In this document: positions 28,701 through 35,994 of the stretch, one piece after another
How positions within the stretch are numbered: position 1 is the stretch's first letter
How the letters are laid out: the number at the start of each line of letters is the position of its first letter
NCBI GenBank assembly: GCA_937902925.1
Contig: CALFNN010000001.1
Coordinates: forward strand, 1 to 42,312
Origin: an uncultured Opitutaceae bacterium
GTDB taxonomy: Bacteria; Verrucomicrobiota; Verrucomicrobiia; Opitutales; Opitutaceae
Direction of reading: 5' to 3'
DNA length: 42,312 nucleotides
Program-made: the position numbers and the translations under genes
Notes under the pieces: generated by a model
Database searches by the model: none
Told to the model about the DNA's origin: nothing
The model's input: only the letters and a program-made list of their open reading frames with translations

Positions 28701-31700
28701 TGGATGCCGCCACGGGTCCGGCCACGACGGCGCGTTTCAATTCGCCGGTGGGTTTGGTGGCCGACAGCTCGGGCAACCTTTTCGTGGCCGATTCGAAGAA
28801 CGACACGATTCGTTCGGTCACCGCCGCGGGCCTCGTCACGACCGTCGCCGGTTCGCCGATTGCCTTCGGGGCCAACGACAGCCCCGACGCCCTGTTCAAT
28901 TTCCCGAAGAGCGTCGCACCGGACCTCTTCGGCAACGTCTACGTGGCCGATTCGAGCAACAACACGATTCGCAAGATTGCCGCGAACGGCACCGTGACCA
29001 CCGTCGCGGGCACGCCGGGCATTTCGGGCAGCACCGACACCGCTCAGGGCAGCCCATTGTTCAACAATCCCACCGGCGTGGCGACCGATGCGGCGGGCAA
29101 CGTCTATGTCACTGATCGTGGCAATCGCACGATCCGTAAAATCACGTTCGCCGCGGGCCCACCGCCAACGGTGACGGTCACAACTCTGGCCGGCCTGGCC
29201 GGAAGTGGCAATATCAGCATCGATGGCACCGCGGGTTCGGGTGGCACGGCGCGATTCAGCGCGCCCAATGGCATCGCCGTGAATGCTCTGGGCACTATAA
29301 TCTACGTCGCGGATCAGGGTGCCCATACGATCCGCGAGATCGCGTCGGGCGGGGTGGTGACGCTGGCCGGTTTCGCGTTCAGTGCGGGCAACGCCGACGG
29401 ACGCGGCAGCGGCGCGCGGTTCAACGCCCCGGCGGACGTGGCGGTGGACAGCCACGGCAATGTCTATGTCGCCGACAATTCCAACGGCACCCTGCGCAAA
29501 ATCACTCCCGGTGGCGACGTCACGACCGTCTTTTCATTCGGAGGATTCCCGAATGGCGTCGGCGTCGATGCCGGCGACAATGTCTACGTCGCGGGCACCA
29601 ACAGCGTGGTCTTCAAGATCACGCCGGCCGGCACCGTCACGGCGATCGGCGGGCTTTATCTGAATCCGGGCAACGTTGACGGCATCGGCAGCGCTGCGCG
29701 GTTCACCGGTGGCTTCGGCGTCAAGGTCGACGGCACGGGCAAGGTCTTCGTCGCCGACGGCAACGCGAACACGATCCGGAAGGGTTTCGCCTTCGCGCTG
29801 CCGGCGATCACCGATCCACCCGCGACGTTCGCAAGCGGCGCGGTTGGCGACAGCGTCACCCTTTCCGTCGCGGCGACCGGCACCGCCCCGCTGACCTACC
29901 AGTGGCGCAAGTTTGGCCAGCCGATCGCGGGCGCGACGACCGCCACGCTGCAGCTCAACAATCTCTCGGCGTTCGATGCCGGGCTTTACGACGTGGTGGT
30001 CTCGAACGGCAGCACGCCGGCGTCCGCGGTCACGCGCGTCACCGTCAACCCGGCGCAGAATCTCCCCGCCGCGCTCACGGCGTCGGCTGGGTTTGCGCCA
30101 CTGGTCGAGCGTGGCAACGGCGACGTCGTCTGGACCCTCCGGGCCAACGACGGCAAGATCTACGTTTCCGGCGACTTTTCGAGCATGGCAGGGGCGCCTC
30201 GCGATGGCTTCGGCCGGCTGAATGCCGACGGCACGCTTGATGCCGCGTTTGTGCCCGCGCGCCCCGACGCGCTCGTGTGGGCGATGGGCGCGCAATCCAC
30301 CAACAAGGTCGTGATCGGCGGAGATTTTGAATCGGTCGGCGGAATTGGCCGCAGGTTCCTTGCCCGGCTGAATGCGGACGGCTCGCTCGATGCCTCCTTC
30401 ACCCCGACCTTCGCCTTCCCGGGGAGCGTTTACGCCCTGGTGATTCAACCCGACGACAAGATTGTCGCTGCCGGCGTGCGCGACGGCTCGAACGTCAACA
30501 TCGTCCGGCTCAACGGCGACGGCACCGTCGATTCCTCCTTCAACGTGGGCACCGGTTTCGACAACGACGTCTATGACATGCGGCGCCAGGCGGACGGAAA
30601 GCTCGTCGCGATCGGTCCGTTTACGTCATACAACGGCACCAGCGTGGGCCACATTGCGCGGCTGAATGCGAACGGCTCGCTCGACATCACGTTCAACAAC
30701 GGTGGCAGCGGATTCGACGGCAGCCCCAACGTCATCCAATTGCAGCCGGGCGACGGCAAGATCGTCATCGGCGGTTACTTCACCTCCTACGACGGCACGG
30801 CGCGCAACCACCTGGTCCGCCTCGACGGCACCACCGGCGCGCTGGATGCGGGCTTCGTTCCGGCGGCGAGCGCCAGTTCAAATGTCGGCGGCGTGTGGCA
30901 GTTCGATATCCAGACCGACGGCGCCATCGTCATCGCCGGGGAAAGCCAGCTGGGCGGCGAAGTCGTGGGAGGCGGCATCCACCGTCTGACGAGCACGGGC
31001 ACCGTCGACGCCGGGTTCAATCCCGGCACCGGCTTCGGTGGCGGGGCCGATGATGTGGTCGTGCTGTCCAACGGCCAGATCCTCGCGAATCCGGACAGCA
31101 AATCCGGCAGCTACAACAGCGTCGCGATCGGCGCGTTGGTCCGGATCAACAGCGACGGCACGCTCGACGCCACGTATGACTCCGGCGTTCGCATCCCCGG
31201 CACGGTCAACACGATCGTTCCCGCGCCCAACGGCGCGTGGATTGTCGGCGGCGATTTTGACCACGTGAACGGCGTCGCGCGGAACGACCTGGCTCGCCTC
31301 AATGCCGACGGTTCGCTTGACCTGACATTCATGAATACCGGCACCGGGTTCAACGGCGCCGTCAACGCCGTGGTCATGCAGGCCGACGGCAAGGTGATCG
31401 CCGGTGGCGCGTTCACGTGCTTCAACGGGCCGTCCGCCCATCGGATCGTGCGCTTGGACACGGCCGGCGCGCGCGACTCGTCGTTTGGCATCGGAAGCGG
31501 TTTCAACGACGACGTCCGCAGCCTGGCGCTGCAAGCGGACGGCGACGTCCTGGTGGGCGGCCGGTTTTCCTCCTATGGCGACAATTTCCAGCAACTCCTC
31601 GCGCGGCTCGGCCCCGACGGCACCTTGGATGGGGCATTCGTCGCCAACGGCGATGCCGCCGGGTGGAATGACGGAGACAAGATCGATACGCTGATGGTGC

Positions 31701-34018
31701 TGCCCAACGGCGATATTTATGCTGGTGGCCGATTCAGGGCCTACCGGAGCGGGAACGTCACCGACTCCGGGCTGATCCGTCTCCATCGTGACGGCACGCG
31801 TGACGATGGCGTCGCAGTCGGTGGAGGTTTCGACGGGGAAGTCCTCAGCCTGGCCCTGCAGTCCGACGGCAAGCTCGTGGTGGGAGGAAGCCTCAGTGAA
31901 TTCTACGACGTGGAGAACGACGATTTTGTCTTCACGGGCGATGTCGCGCGCCTCAATCCCGATCTCACGCTCGACGGTGGTTTTGCCGCCACGGACTTCT
32001 ACGACGGGAACGTGGCCTCGGTGGTCCTGCAGCCCGACGGCAAGATCGTCGCGGCGGGCAGTTTCGAAGGCTATGGCTCTCCGAGTCTGGCGATCGATGT
32101 GGCGAGCGTGGCCCGGTTGAATATCAACGGCACGATCGATCCGACGTTCCGGGTGCCAGGCCTCGCTTCGCCCGTGACCACGATGCAGTTCGGGGATGCG
32201 GGCACGCTGCTGATTGGCGGCGGGAGGTTCGACTTCCCCAATCGCGCCACCGCTGGTCTCGCGCTGCTGGAAGCGCCGCCCGATCTGTCGATCACCAACA
32301 CGGCCGCGGACGTCACGCTTGCCGTGGGCGGCTCGGCCACGCTCAGTTTCACGGGCACCGTCAGCCCAGTGCCGACATTCCAGTGGCTGCGAAATGGGAT
32401 TGCGGTGGCGGGTGCGACAAACCCGTCACTGGCGATCACCAACGTCACCTCGGCGAATTCAGGCGTCTACTCGGTGGCGATCACGAACGCCGGCGGGACG
32501 TTCCTCAGCCCAGGCACGCAGGTGGATGTGCTGGCGCGCAGCCTGCTCAATCTCAGCTCGAACACGACCGTGCCCGCCGGTGGATCAATCGGAGCCAGTT
32601 TCACGATCGAGGGCGGGACCCCGAAGCAGATTCTCATCCGTGGTCTCGGGCCGGTGCTGGGGGGCGCTCCGTTCAATTTCAGCGGCGTGCTCACCGACCC
32701 CCGGCTCACCTTGTTCGATCCCGCCGGCGTGCAAATTGCCACCAATGACGATTGGGGCTCCAGCCCGTCGGCGGTCGCGACGGCCTTTGCGGCCGTGGGC
32801 GCGCTGCCACTGCCGGATGCGAGCAAGGATGCCGCCTTGCTCGTGACGCTCAGCCCCGGCACCTACACGGCTCGACTGGATGCCGTCGACGGTTCGGGAG
32901 GCAGGGCCCTGCTGGAGGTCTATGATGTCGATACGGGAGACCTCCCGCGGATCGTGATGCTGACCATGCGCGGCCCTGTGACGGGCGAGACGCCGCTCGT
33001 GGTCGGCTTCAATCTCACGGGTGCGCCGGGCGTCGCCCGCAGCTATCTGCTCAGGGCGATGGGTCCGTCGCTCGGGTTCTCTGCCGGCGTCTTGTCCGAT
33101 CCGGTGATGGCGGTCTATGACAGCAAAAATGTCGACCTCGGTTTCAACGACGATTGGGGTAGTCCGACGGCCGAAGACTGGCGCCATGAGGAAGTCTCAG
33201 TTGCACAACCGCCGGTGAGTGGATCGGACATTAGTGCAGTGGTTGCCAATGTGGGTGCGCAGCCGTCCAACCATTCCTACGACTCGGCCCTGTTCCTCAA
33301 GCTTGCTCCGGGCACTTACACGGCCCAGATCGAGCCCTACAGCCCCGGCTACGAGTCCGGCGAAGTGGTCTTCGAACTATTCGCGGCCGACAACCAGCGT
33401 CCGGCGACAATCTCCCCGGCGATCACCTATCTGGCGCGCAACCAGACCGTGTCGCTCGGCGACACGGCTTACTTGGGCGTAAACACCGTGGCGAAGCCGG
33501 CGGCGACCTTCCAGTGGCGCAAATATGTCAACGGCGCTCCGGTCGCGATCAACGGGGCGACCGGTCCTGTCCTGGCTCTCGGCTCGATCCAGGCGTCCGA
33601 TATCACCAGCTACGACGTCGTGATCTCGAACAGTGTCGCCACGATCACGAGTCCGCAACGCGCGTTGATTCTCCTGTCCAGCTACCACTCCGCCGACATC
33701 GACAAGGACAGCCGGATCGATCTGGTTGAACTCACCCGTGTCATCCAGCTCTACAAATATGCGACGGGCGCCGTGCGCACGGGCGAATACCACACGCAGA
33801 CGGTTCCCGCCACGGAGGACGGCTTTGCCCCGGGTCCCGGCGCCATCACGACCTATCATTCGGCCGACAGTAATCACGATGGCCGGATCGATTCCGCCGA
33901 GCTTTCACGGGTGATCCAACTCTATGACTATTCGAATGGATCGGCCCGCACGGGCCAGTATCATTCGCAGAGCGGCACGGAGGATGGGTTTGCCCCGGGG
34001 CCCAACCAGACGGACTAA
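22781..34018 (+). CDS. Giant exported multi-propeller/Ig surface protein (3745 aa)
   Basis: Secreted protein with a signal peptide (MKRIFAVFLVLFVPAFAHVG). Domains by approximate residue: 27-370 helical, TPR-like start; 370-967 sialidase/Ycf48-like propeller units with S-x-D-G-x-x-W (SNDGTTW, SSDGQHW); 970-1157 two Ig-like domains; 1157-1487 first NHL block; 1487-1662 two Ig-like; 1663-2337 second NHL block with about 12 units (VYVADSSNRTIRKI type); 2340-2427 Ig-like; 2427-3163 delta-60 block with about 13 units (RLNADGSLD); 3165-3253 Ig-like; 3254-3538 a duplicated domain with ILIRGLGPVLGG and LLRAMGPSLGF; 3538-3634 Ig-like; 3635-3745 two EF-hand-like units. No enzyme motif is seen. It probably acts as a surface adhesin or scaffold. 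The ATG at 22781 overlaps the upstream stop (ATGA). The frame is uninterrupted over 11.2 kb. It lacks PEP-CTERM. Confidence 0.92.
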   Translation: MKRIFAVFLVLFVPAFAHVGGSAAAAKIAAGRAALATHDLVAAQADFGDAISLAGTEEDASAYQTASALLGFTRVFALAAAANTSSAAGTATSQFLDGLNIGPSAGRDVYNWAAQLPHDGNGNLILPAGYNLTTVESLWLNVLLPATAAARGNLSGVTSQGFLLTLYPSETTSPATLNIDYGDVLMARASLSAVEFVFHFLSGQDLHANLDAMNQLAQGNMLKLQQVLAANPDFLKVGSTSERAAALASLSNVISLYRQASTFIRTVRPAGVSRMFMLDAKDLPAEAEFRAQLDKIELSFTEPVSSDKGNAAFFTGPLFGSSWVMRDRIPALNAVTGGFDLESIVDASLGGIAAGLTREQVAGLFDRPELGWTWVTPLPQGGALYRYLALPGGKHVASGDAGMVLTSNDGTTWVTHSIAHEGQIWGLATNGTAVVACTDQGSIYLSNDSGVTWQKTLATGSAFWAVTYGGGTFVAVGNNGNTATSSDGQHWTVNSSPTGGNSFYDVLYTGSVYLAVGQLQGTAVIASSNDGVTWNTNFTASSSGYSFLGVAQGGGKFVAVGDANHEAVSTNGTAWTAGTLLASGTTTFSGVGYFNGKFVAAGNAGTIANSSDGGSGAWTSGNSGDSADTLNTVGVGSTAVYVATQAGLILQSTDGSTFTRALDPQTVGPLGTGALLSIRALGSELYAVGGSSTLGTIVHSSDGLTFTPVAASGATSTLWGILQHGATYYAVGNGGALVTTTTPSGTWTPAAASPLGGGANLRSISYLNNSLYVITGNNATLLTSGDGATWTSRTTLVSHTGSDFLYGAAYGNGVYVAVGGNNNNLNYVFTSTDGSNWTQRSLGIGNTFRAVVFYQGYFTAVGNLGAVYRSANGVNWSFVDAGTEADFGGLSVRDGRYYAAAGASGSGFGSSFPVGPQAVMLVSSDGVHWAQTDRGAANNAYSVELFNGRLYTSGDNFSIQRSEVIAASSVHAPVPVTPAPASSVNQGTNHVLAVTSDTSGGQTFVWTKNESVIPGVTGPALALKNVQFGDGGTYQVTVTNAAGTSSAASFNFSVSESSASPAITQQPESQTVSTGFNATFSVAASGTGSFTYQWQKDGVSVSDGTHASAATVAGATTDTLMLTGVQGADAGAYTVVVTGTGTPATSDQADLTVDSNPAYTFSTLAGLAFTSGNTTNVSGSSARFNAPCGVAVDSANNVYVADTNNGAIRKITPAGAVTTLASGTFGSPVGIVAVGSTLYFTTGGHAVRSIGTDGTGLTLLAGTVGSPGSADGAGLTVARFNNPRGIASDGTYLYVADTSNHTIRKIEIATGIVSTLAGSAGSSGFTNANGSAARFNGPQGVALSPGGANLFVADSNNNVVRKIVVSSGAVTTFAGQGGTFGFGEVDGPGTLAAFAFPVGIAVDAAGYVYVGDNGGAALRRIAPDGSYVHTIGGQAFWQGGNDGIGTDARFNTPGSIVLDAAANLYIADTNSHTIRKGVPSAAISWPVIGVLPVDQTVAVGGAAALKVSATGAGTLSYQWKKNGVAIGGATNAALTFTSVQAADAGNYTVTVTSTAGGLAVSPIATLTVNPGPAITGLSGLPTIAVGATLNLGVSALGAPALGYQWLKDGLPLTDGLAISGSTTSQLTVTNAQTSDSGRYSVEVFNSYAGEISSPVTVVVYASEPYSFSTFAGRSAIGTADGTGSAARFNLPSGVARDSAGNLYVADTNGQTIRKIASGGVVTTFAGMAAAQGSADGSLAVARFKSPQSVAIDGNGDLYVADGGNGTIRKITMSTGTVSTLAGVAGSFGSADGALVSGVSTARFAFPQAITIDGTGNVYVADSSNRTIRKISPTGDVTTLAGSAGLSGSVDATGGAARFSSPVGVAVDGAGNVYVADNGNRTIRKVTAGGVVTTMAGQVGVSGSTNGSAGLPLTAQFTSPVGIALKPDGVGGSVLYVTDNQTIRTIATSDASAISAGGALTVGTLAGANGALGNLDAATGPATTARFNSPVGLVADSSGNLFVADSKNDTIRSVTAAGLVTTVAGSPIAFGANDSPDALFNFPKSVAPDLFGNVYVADSSNNTIRKIAANGTVTTVAGTPGISGSTDTAQGSPLFNNPTGVATDAAGNVYVTDRGNRTIRKITFAAGPPPTVTVTTLAGLAGSGNISIDGTAGSGGTARFSAPNGIAVNALGTIIYVADQGAHTIREIASGGVVTLAGFAFSAGNADGRGSGARFNAPADVAVDSHGNVYVADNSNGTLRKITPGGDVTTVFSFGGFPNGVGVDAGDNVYVAGTNSVVFKITPAGTVTAIGGLYLNPGNVDGIGSAARFTGGFGVKVDGTGKVFVADGNANTIRKGFAFALPAITDPPATFASGAVGDSVTLSVAATGTAPLTYQWRKFGQPIAGATTATLQLNNLSAFDAGLYDVVVSNGSTPASAVTRVTVNPAQNLPAALTASAGFAPLVERGNGDVVWTLRANDGKIYVSGDFSSMAGAPRDGFGRLNADGTLDAAFVPARPDALVWAMGAQSTNKVVIGGDFESVGGIGRRFLARLNADGSLDASFTPTFAFPGSVYALVIQPDDKIVAAGVRDGSNVNIVRLNGDGTVDSSFNVGTGFDNDVYDMRRQADGKLVAIGPFTSYNGTSVGHIARLNANGSLDITFNNGGSGFDGSPNVIQLQPGDGKIVIGGYFTSYDGTARNHLVRLDGTTGALDAGFVPAASASSNVGGVWQFDIQTDGAIVIAGESQLGGEVVGGGIHRLTSTGTVDAGFNPGTGFGGGADDVVVLSNGQILANPDSKSGSYNSVAIGALVRINSDGTLDATYDSGVRIPGTVNTIVPAPNGAWIVGGDFDHVNGVARNDLARLNADGSLDLTFMNTGTGFNGAVNAVVMQADGKVIAGGAFTCFNGPSAHRIVRLDTAGARDSSFGIGSGFNDDVRSLALQADGDVLVGGRFSSYGDNFQQLLARLGPDGTLDGAFVANGDAAGWNDGDKIDTLMVLPNGDIYAGGRFRAYRSGNVTDSGLIRLHRDGTRDDGVAVGGGFDGEVLSLALQSDGKLVVGGSLSEFYDVENDDFVFTGDVARLNPDLTLDGGFAATDFYDGNVASVVLQPDGKIVAAGSFEGYGSPSLAIDVASVARLNINGTIDPTFRVPGLASPVTTMQFGDAGTLLIGGGRFDFPNRATAGLALLEAPPDLSITNTAADVTLAVGGSATLSFTGTVSPVPTFQWLRNGIAVAGATNPSLAITNVTSANSGVYSVAITNAGGTFLSPGTQVDVLARSLLNLSSNTTVPAGGSIGASFTIEGGTPKQILIRGLGPVLGGAPFNFSGVLTDPRLTLFDPAGVQIATNDDWGSSPSAVATAFAAVGALPLPDASKDAALLVTLSPGTYTARLDAVDGSGGRALLEVYDVDTGDLPRIVMLTMRGPVTGETPLVVGFNLTGAPGVARSYLLRAMGPSLGFSAGVLSDPVMAVYDSKNVDLGFNDDWGSPTAEDWRHEEVSVAQPPVSGSDISAVVANVGAQPSNHSYDSALFLKLAPGTYTAQIEPYSPGYESGEVVFELFAADNQRPATISPAITYLARNQTVSLGDTAYLGVNTVAKPAATFQWRKYVNGAPVAINGATGPVLALGSIQASDITSYDVVISNSVATITSPQRALILLSSYHSADIDKDSRIDLVELTRVIQLYKYATGAVRTGEYHTQTVPATEDGFAPGPGAITTYHSADSNHDGRIDSAELSRVIQLYDYSNGSARTGQYHSQSGTEDGFAPGPNQTD
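26250..29790 (+). repeat. NHL-repeat blocks inside the giant protein
   Basis: Coding repeats of about 50-60 residues with the core G-V-A-V-D-x-x-G-N-V-Y-V-A-D-x-x-N-x-x-I-R-K-I. About six units lie at 26250-27240 and about twelve at 27766-29790, separated by two Ig-like domains. Each block should fold into one or two beta-propellers. Conservation at DNA level is partial (for example many versions of GTCTACGTGGCGGAC), giving scope for recombination between units. Confidence 0.85.
30060..32270 (+). repeat. Delta-60 repeat block inside the giant protein
   Basis: About thirteen units of 50-60 residues with the pattern R-L-N-x-D-G-[ST]-L-D-x-x-F followed by Q-x-D-G-K-[IL]-V-x-G-G-x-F. This matches the delta-60 repeat family, which is common in myxobacterial and verrucomicrobial secreted proteins. 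The block should form one or two propeller-like domains. Confidence 0.85.
33683..34015 (+). repeat. C-terminal tandem EF-hand-like module of the giant protein
   Basis: Two copies of a 54-57-residue unit: YHSAD, a 12-residue calcium loop, E-L-x-R-V-I-Q-L-Y, a Gly/Arg segment (RTGxYHxQ) and EDGFAPGP. The loops are DIDKDSRIDLVE and DSNHDGRIDSAE; positions 1, 3, 5, 9 and 12 carry Asp/Asn/Glu and position 8 is Ile, the EF-hand/dockerin pattern. The module occupies the extreme C-terminus, where a sorting or anchoring signal would be expected. Confidence 0.85.
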
Positions 34019-34037
34019 CGTCGTCCCTCGTATTGCC

Positions 34038-35975
34038 GTGAGGTTCTGGTTCACCGCCTTCGCGGCGCTCATGGGAAGCGCCGCCGTCGTCGCGCAGACC
34101 GCCACCCTGGCGCCGGGTGCGACCACGCTTGGTTCCAGCGGCGGAGTCGTCACGCTTTCCTTCAACGTCACCTACCCGGCGCCGCCGGCGACGTTCGCGC
34201 TCGATGTCGTGGTGCCGGCCGGCTGGACCTATCAATCGGGGACGGGCGAACCCTCGCTCAAACCCGACGTGGGGGCGCAGGGGACGTTGAGCTGGCTCAA
34301 CATCAATCCGCAGGCCGGCCCGGTGCAGTTTTCGTTTGTCGTGGGCTATCCGTCGAGCGTCGCGGCGGCGACCGTCACTTCAGCCGTCGTGCTGCACCAA
34401 AATTCGACCCAGCCGGTCGACCCGAAGAATCCCACCGGACCGACGCACGTGGTCGACGTGACCACTCATCTTACGCCGACGGCCATTGCCTTCACGGTGG
34501 CCTCGACTGGCGGCGGCGGCGTTGGCTCCGGTGGCGGCGGCGGTAGTTCGGGCGGCGGCTCTTCGGGCGGTGGGGGAGGCGGCGGCGCGTCGAGTGTCGT
34601 TCCCGTCATCGCAACGCAGCCCGCCAGCCAGGCGGTCGCGATCGGATCGACCGTGACGCTCGCCGTGTCGGCGACCAGCACCGCGCCGCTGAGCTATCTT
34701 TGGCGCAAGAACGGACAACCGGTGGATGGGGCCACGACTTCGACGTTGACGCTTTCGAATGTGCAGCCGTCGGACGCCGGCGGTTATTTTGTCGTCGTGA
34801 GCAATTCCCAGGCATCGGCGACAAGCGTCACCGCCGTCCTCACGGTCGGGTTGCCGCCGACGATTCTTACCCAGCCGGCGAGTCAGACCGCGGCCGCCGG
34901 CACGCCGGTCCTCCTGAGCGCGACCGCCTCCGCGCCCGCCGGCGGGGCCGCGCCCACTTACCAATGGCGGCGCGATGGCAGCGATGTTTCCGGCGCCACT
35001 GCCGGGATGCTTGCCCTCGACAACGTGCAGCCGCTCGATGCGGGCATCTACACGGCCGCCGTGACATCCGTCGTGACCACGACCAGTGCGCCGGCCGTGG
35101 TCGGTGTCTCCACCCTGAGCAAGGTGATCGGCGCCGGCGACGAGATCGGTGTGAACATCGTCCATCCGAACGGCAATGTGTTCGACCAAGTGTTGCTCAC
35201 CGGGCCGGCGGAGGCGATCACCGCGGACTCCGTGCTCAACCAGATCACGCGGACATCCTTCATCGATCCCAACGACGACATCGTGCAGGTGGAATTGAGC
35301 GGCCCCGGGACGCTGTCGCTGGTGCTCGATGCCTCCTCCGGGCCGGCTGCGCCCGCGAACTACAACCAGCCGGCAGTCGCCTACATGAAAGGGCGGGCGC
35401 GAATCGTTGTCACCGGCGCAAACGCGAACACGAACCTCACGGTTTTCACCGTGGGGCGCGCCACCGCGTTCGATCCGACGGGCGCCTTCAACATTCTCCT
35501 CCCGATCAGTTCCACGAACAATCCGGCGAACAACGGCAGTTCGCTTTTTGCCGGACACACCGCGACCGTCTATAACGGGATCGCGGACATCGCCTACATC
35601 GCGATTCTGAGCACGGATGGGAAATTCGGCGGCCTGCGGTCCGCCAACGCGCGTTACTCTGCCGGCGCCGGCCTGACCGGCATCTACGCACCGGGCGTGC
35701 AGTTCCTCGGCCCGCTTTATCTTGGCGACATCAGCGCGACCGGGGCGGCGAGTCCGGTGATTGTCGTCGGATCCGCTGGAGACGCGCGCATCACCGGTGG
35801 CAGCCTCCTGCAGGCGAACGGCCAACCCGTGCAGGTGACCGGCGTCACGCAGCTCAAGTTTACCTCGGGACAGGATTCTGGCGGGAATGTCCTCCCCGCC
35901 CAGGCCAACCGCGCGGTGCTGCAGCAGAACGGTGTCGATGTGACGACGACGCTGGTGGTGAATCCCGGCCCGTAG
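34038..35975 (+). CDS. Exported Ig-domain protein with shared N-terminal PAxWTY module
   Basis: A 645-residue exported protein starting 19 bases after the giant gene, so most likely in the same transcript. I chose GTG at 34038, which gives a compact signal peptide (RFWFTAFAALMGSAAVVAQ); ATG at 33984 and 33924 would overlap the giant gene. Residues 21-125 form the module shared with the PEP-CTERM protein at 20111-21715 (VTLSFNVTYP, VPAGWTYQS, GAQGTLSWL, VQFSFVVGYP). Residues 158-187 are a Gly/Ser linker. Two Ig-like domains follow (about 188-271 and 273-358) with the usual LSYLWRKNGQPV and SDAGGYFVVVSN strands. The C-terminal 285 residues form an unnamed beta-rich domain containing NGNVFDQVLLTGPAEAITAD and VGRATAFDPTGAFN. 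No anchoring signal is evident. Confidence 0.85.
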   Translation: MRFWFTAFAALMGSAAVVAQTATLAPGATTLGSSGGVVTLSFNVTYPAPPATFALDVVVPAGWTYQSGTGEPSLKPDVGAQGTLSWLNINPQAGPVQFSFVVGYPSSVAAATVTSAVVLHQNSTQPVDPKNPTGPTHVVDVTTHLTPTAIAFTVASTGGGGVGSGGGGGSSGGGSSGGGGGGGASSVVPVIATQPASQAVAIGSTVTLAVSATSTAPLSYLWRKNGQPVDGATTSTLTLSNVQPSDAGGYFVVVSNSQASATSVTAVLTVGLPPTILTQPASQTAAAGTPVLLSATASAPAGGAAPTYQWRRDGSDVSGATAGMLALDNVQPLDAGIYTAAVTSVVTTTSAPAVVGVSTLSKVIGAGDEIGVNIVHPNGNVFDQVLLTGPAEAITADSVLNQITRTSFIDPNDDIVQVELSGPGTLSLVLDASSGPAAPANYNQPAVAYMKGRARIVVTGANANTNLTVFTVGRATAFDPTGAFNILLPISSTNNPANNGSSLFAGHTATVYNGIADIAYIAILSTDGKFGGLRSANARYSAGAGLTGIYAPGVQFLGPLYLGDISATGAASPVIVVGSAGDARITGGSLLQANGQPVQVTGVTQLKFTSGQDSGGNVLPAQANRAVLQQNGVDVTTTLVVNPGP

Positions 35976-35994
35976 ACCGCGGACCGCCGGTGTC

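Noticed and set aside
27509-29455. 648-codon minus-strand open frame inside the giant gene
   Set aside because: Repeats like RIGHVDVA mirror the NHL repeats on the other strand, so it is a shadow of repeated coding DNA.
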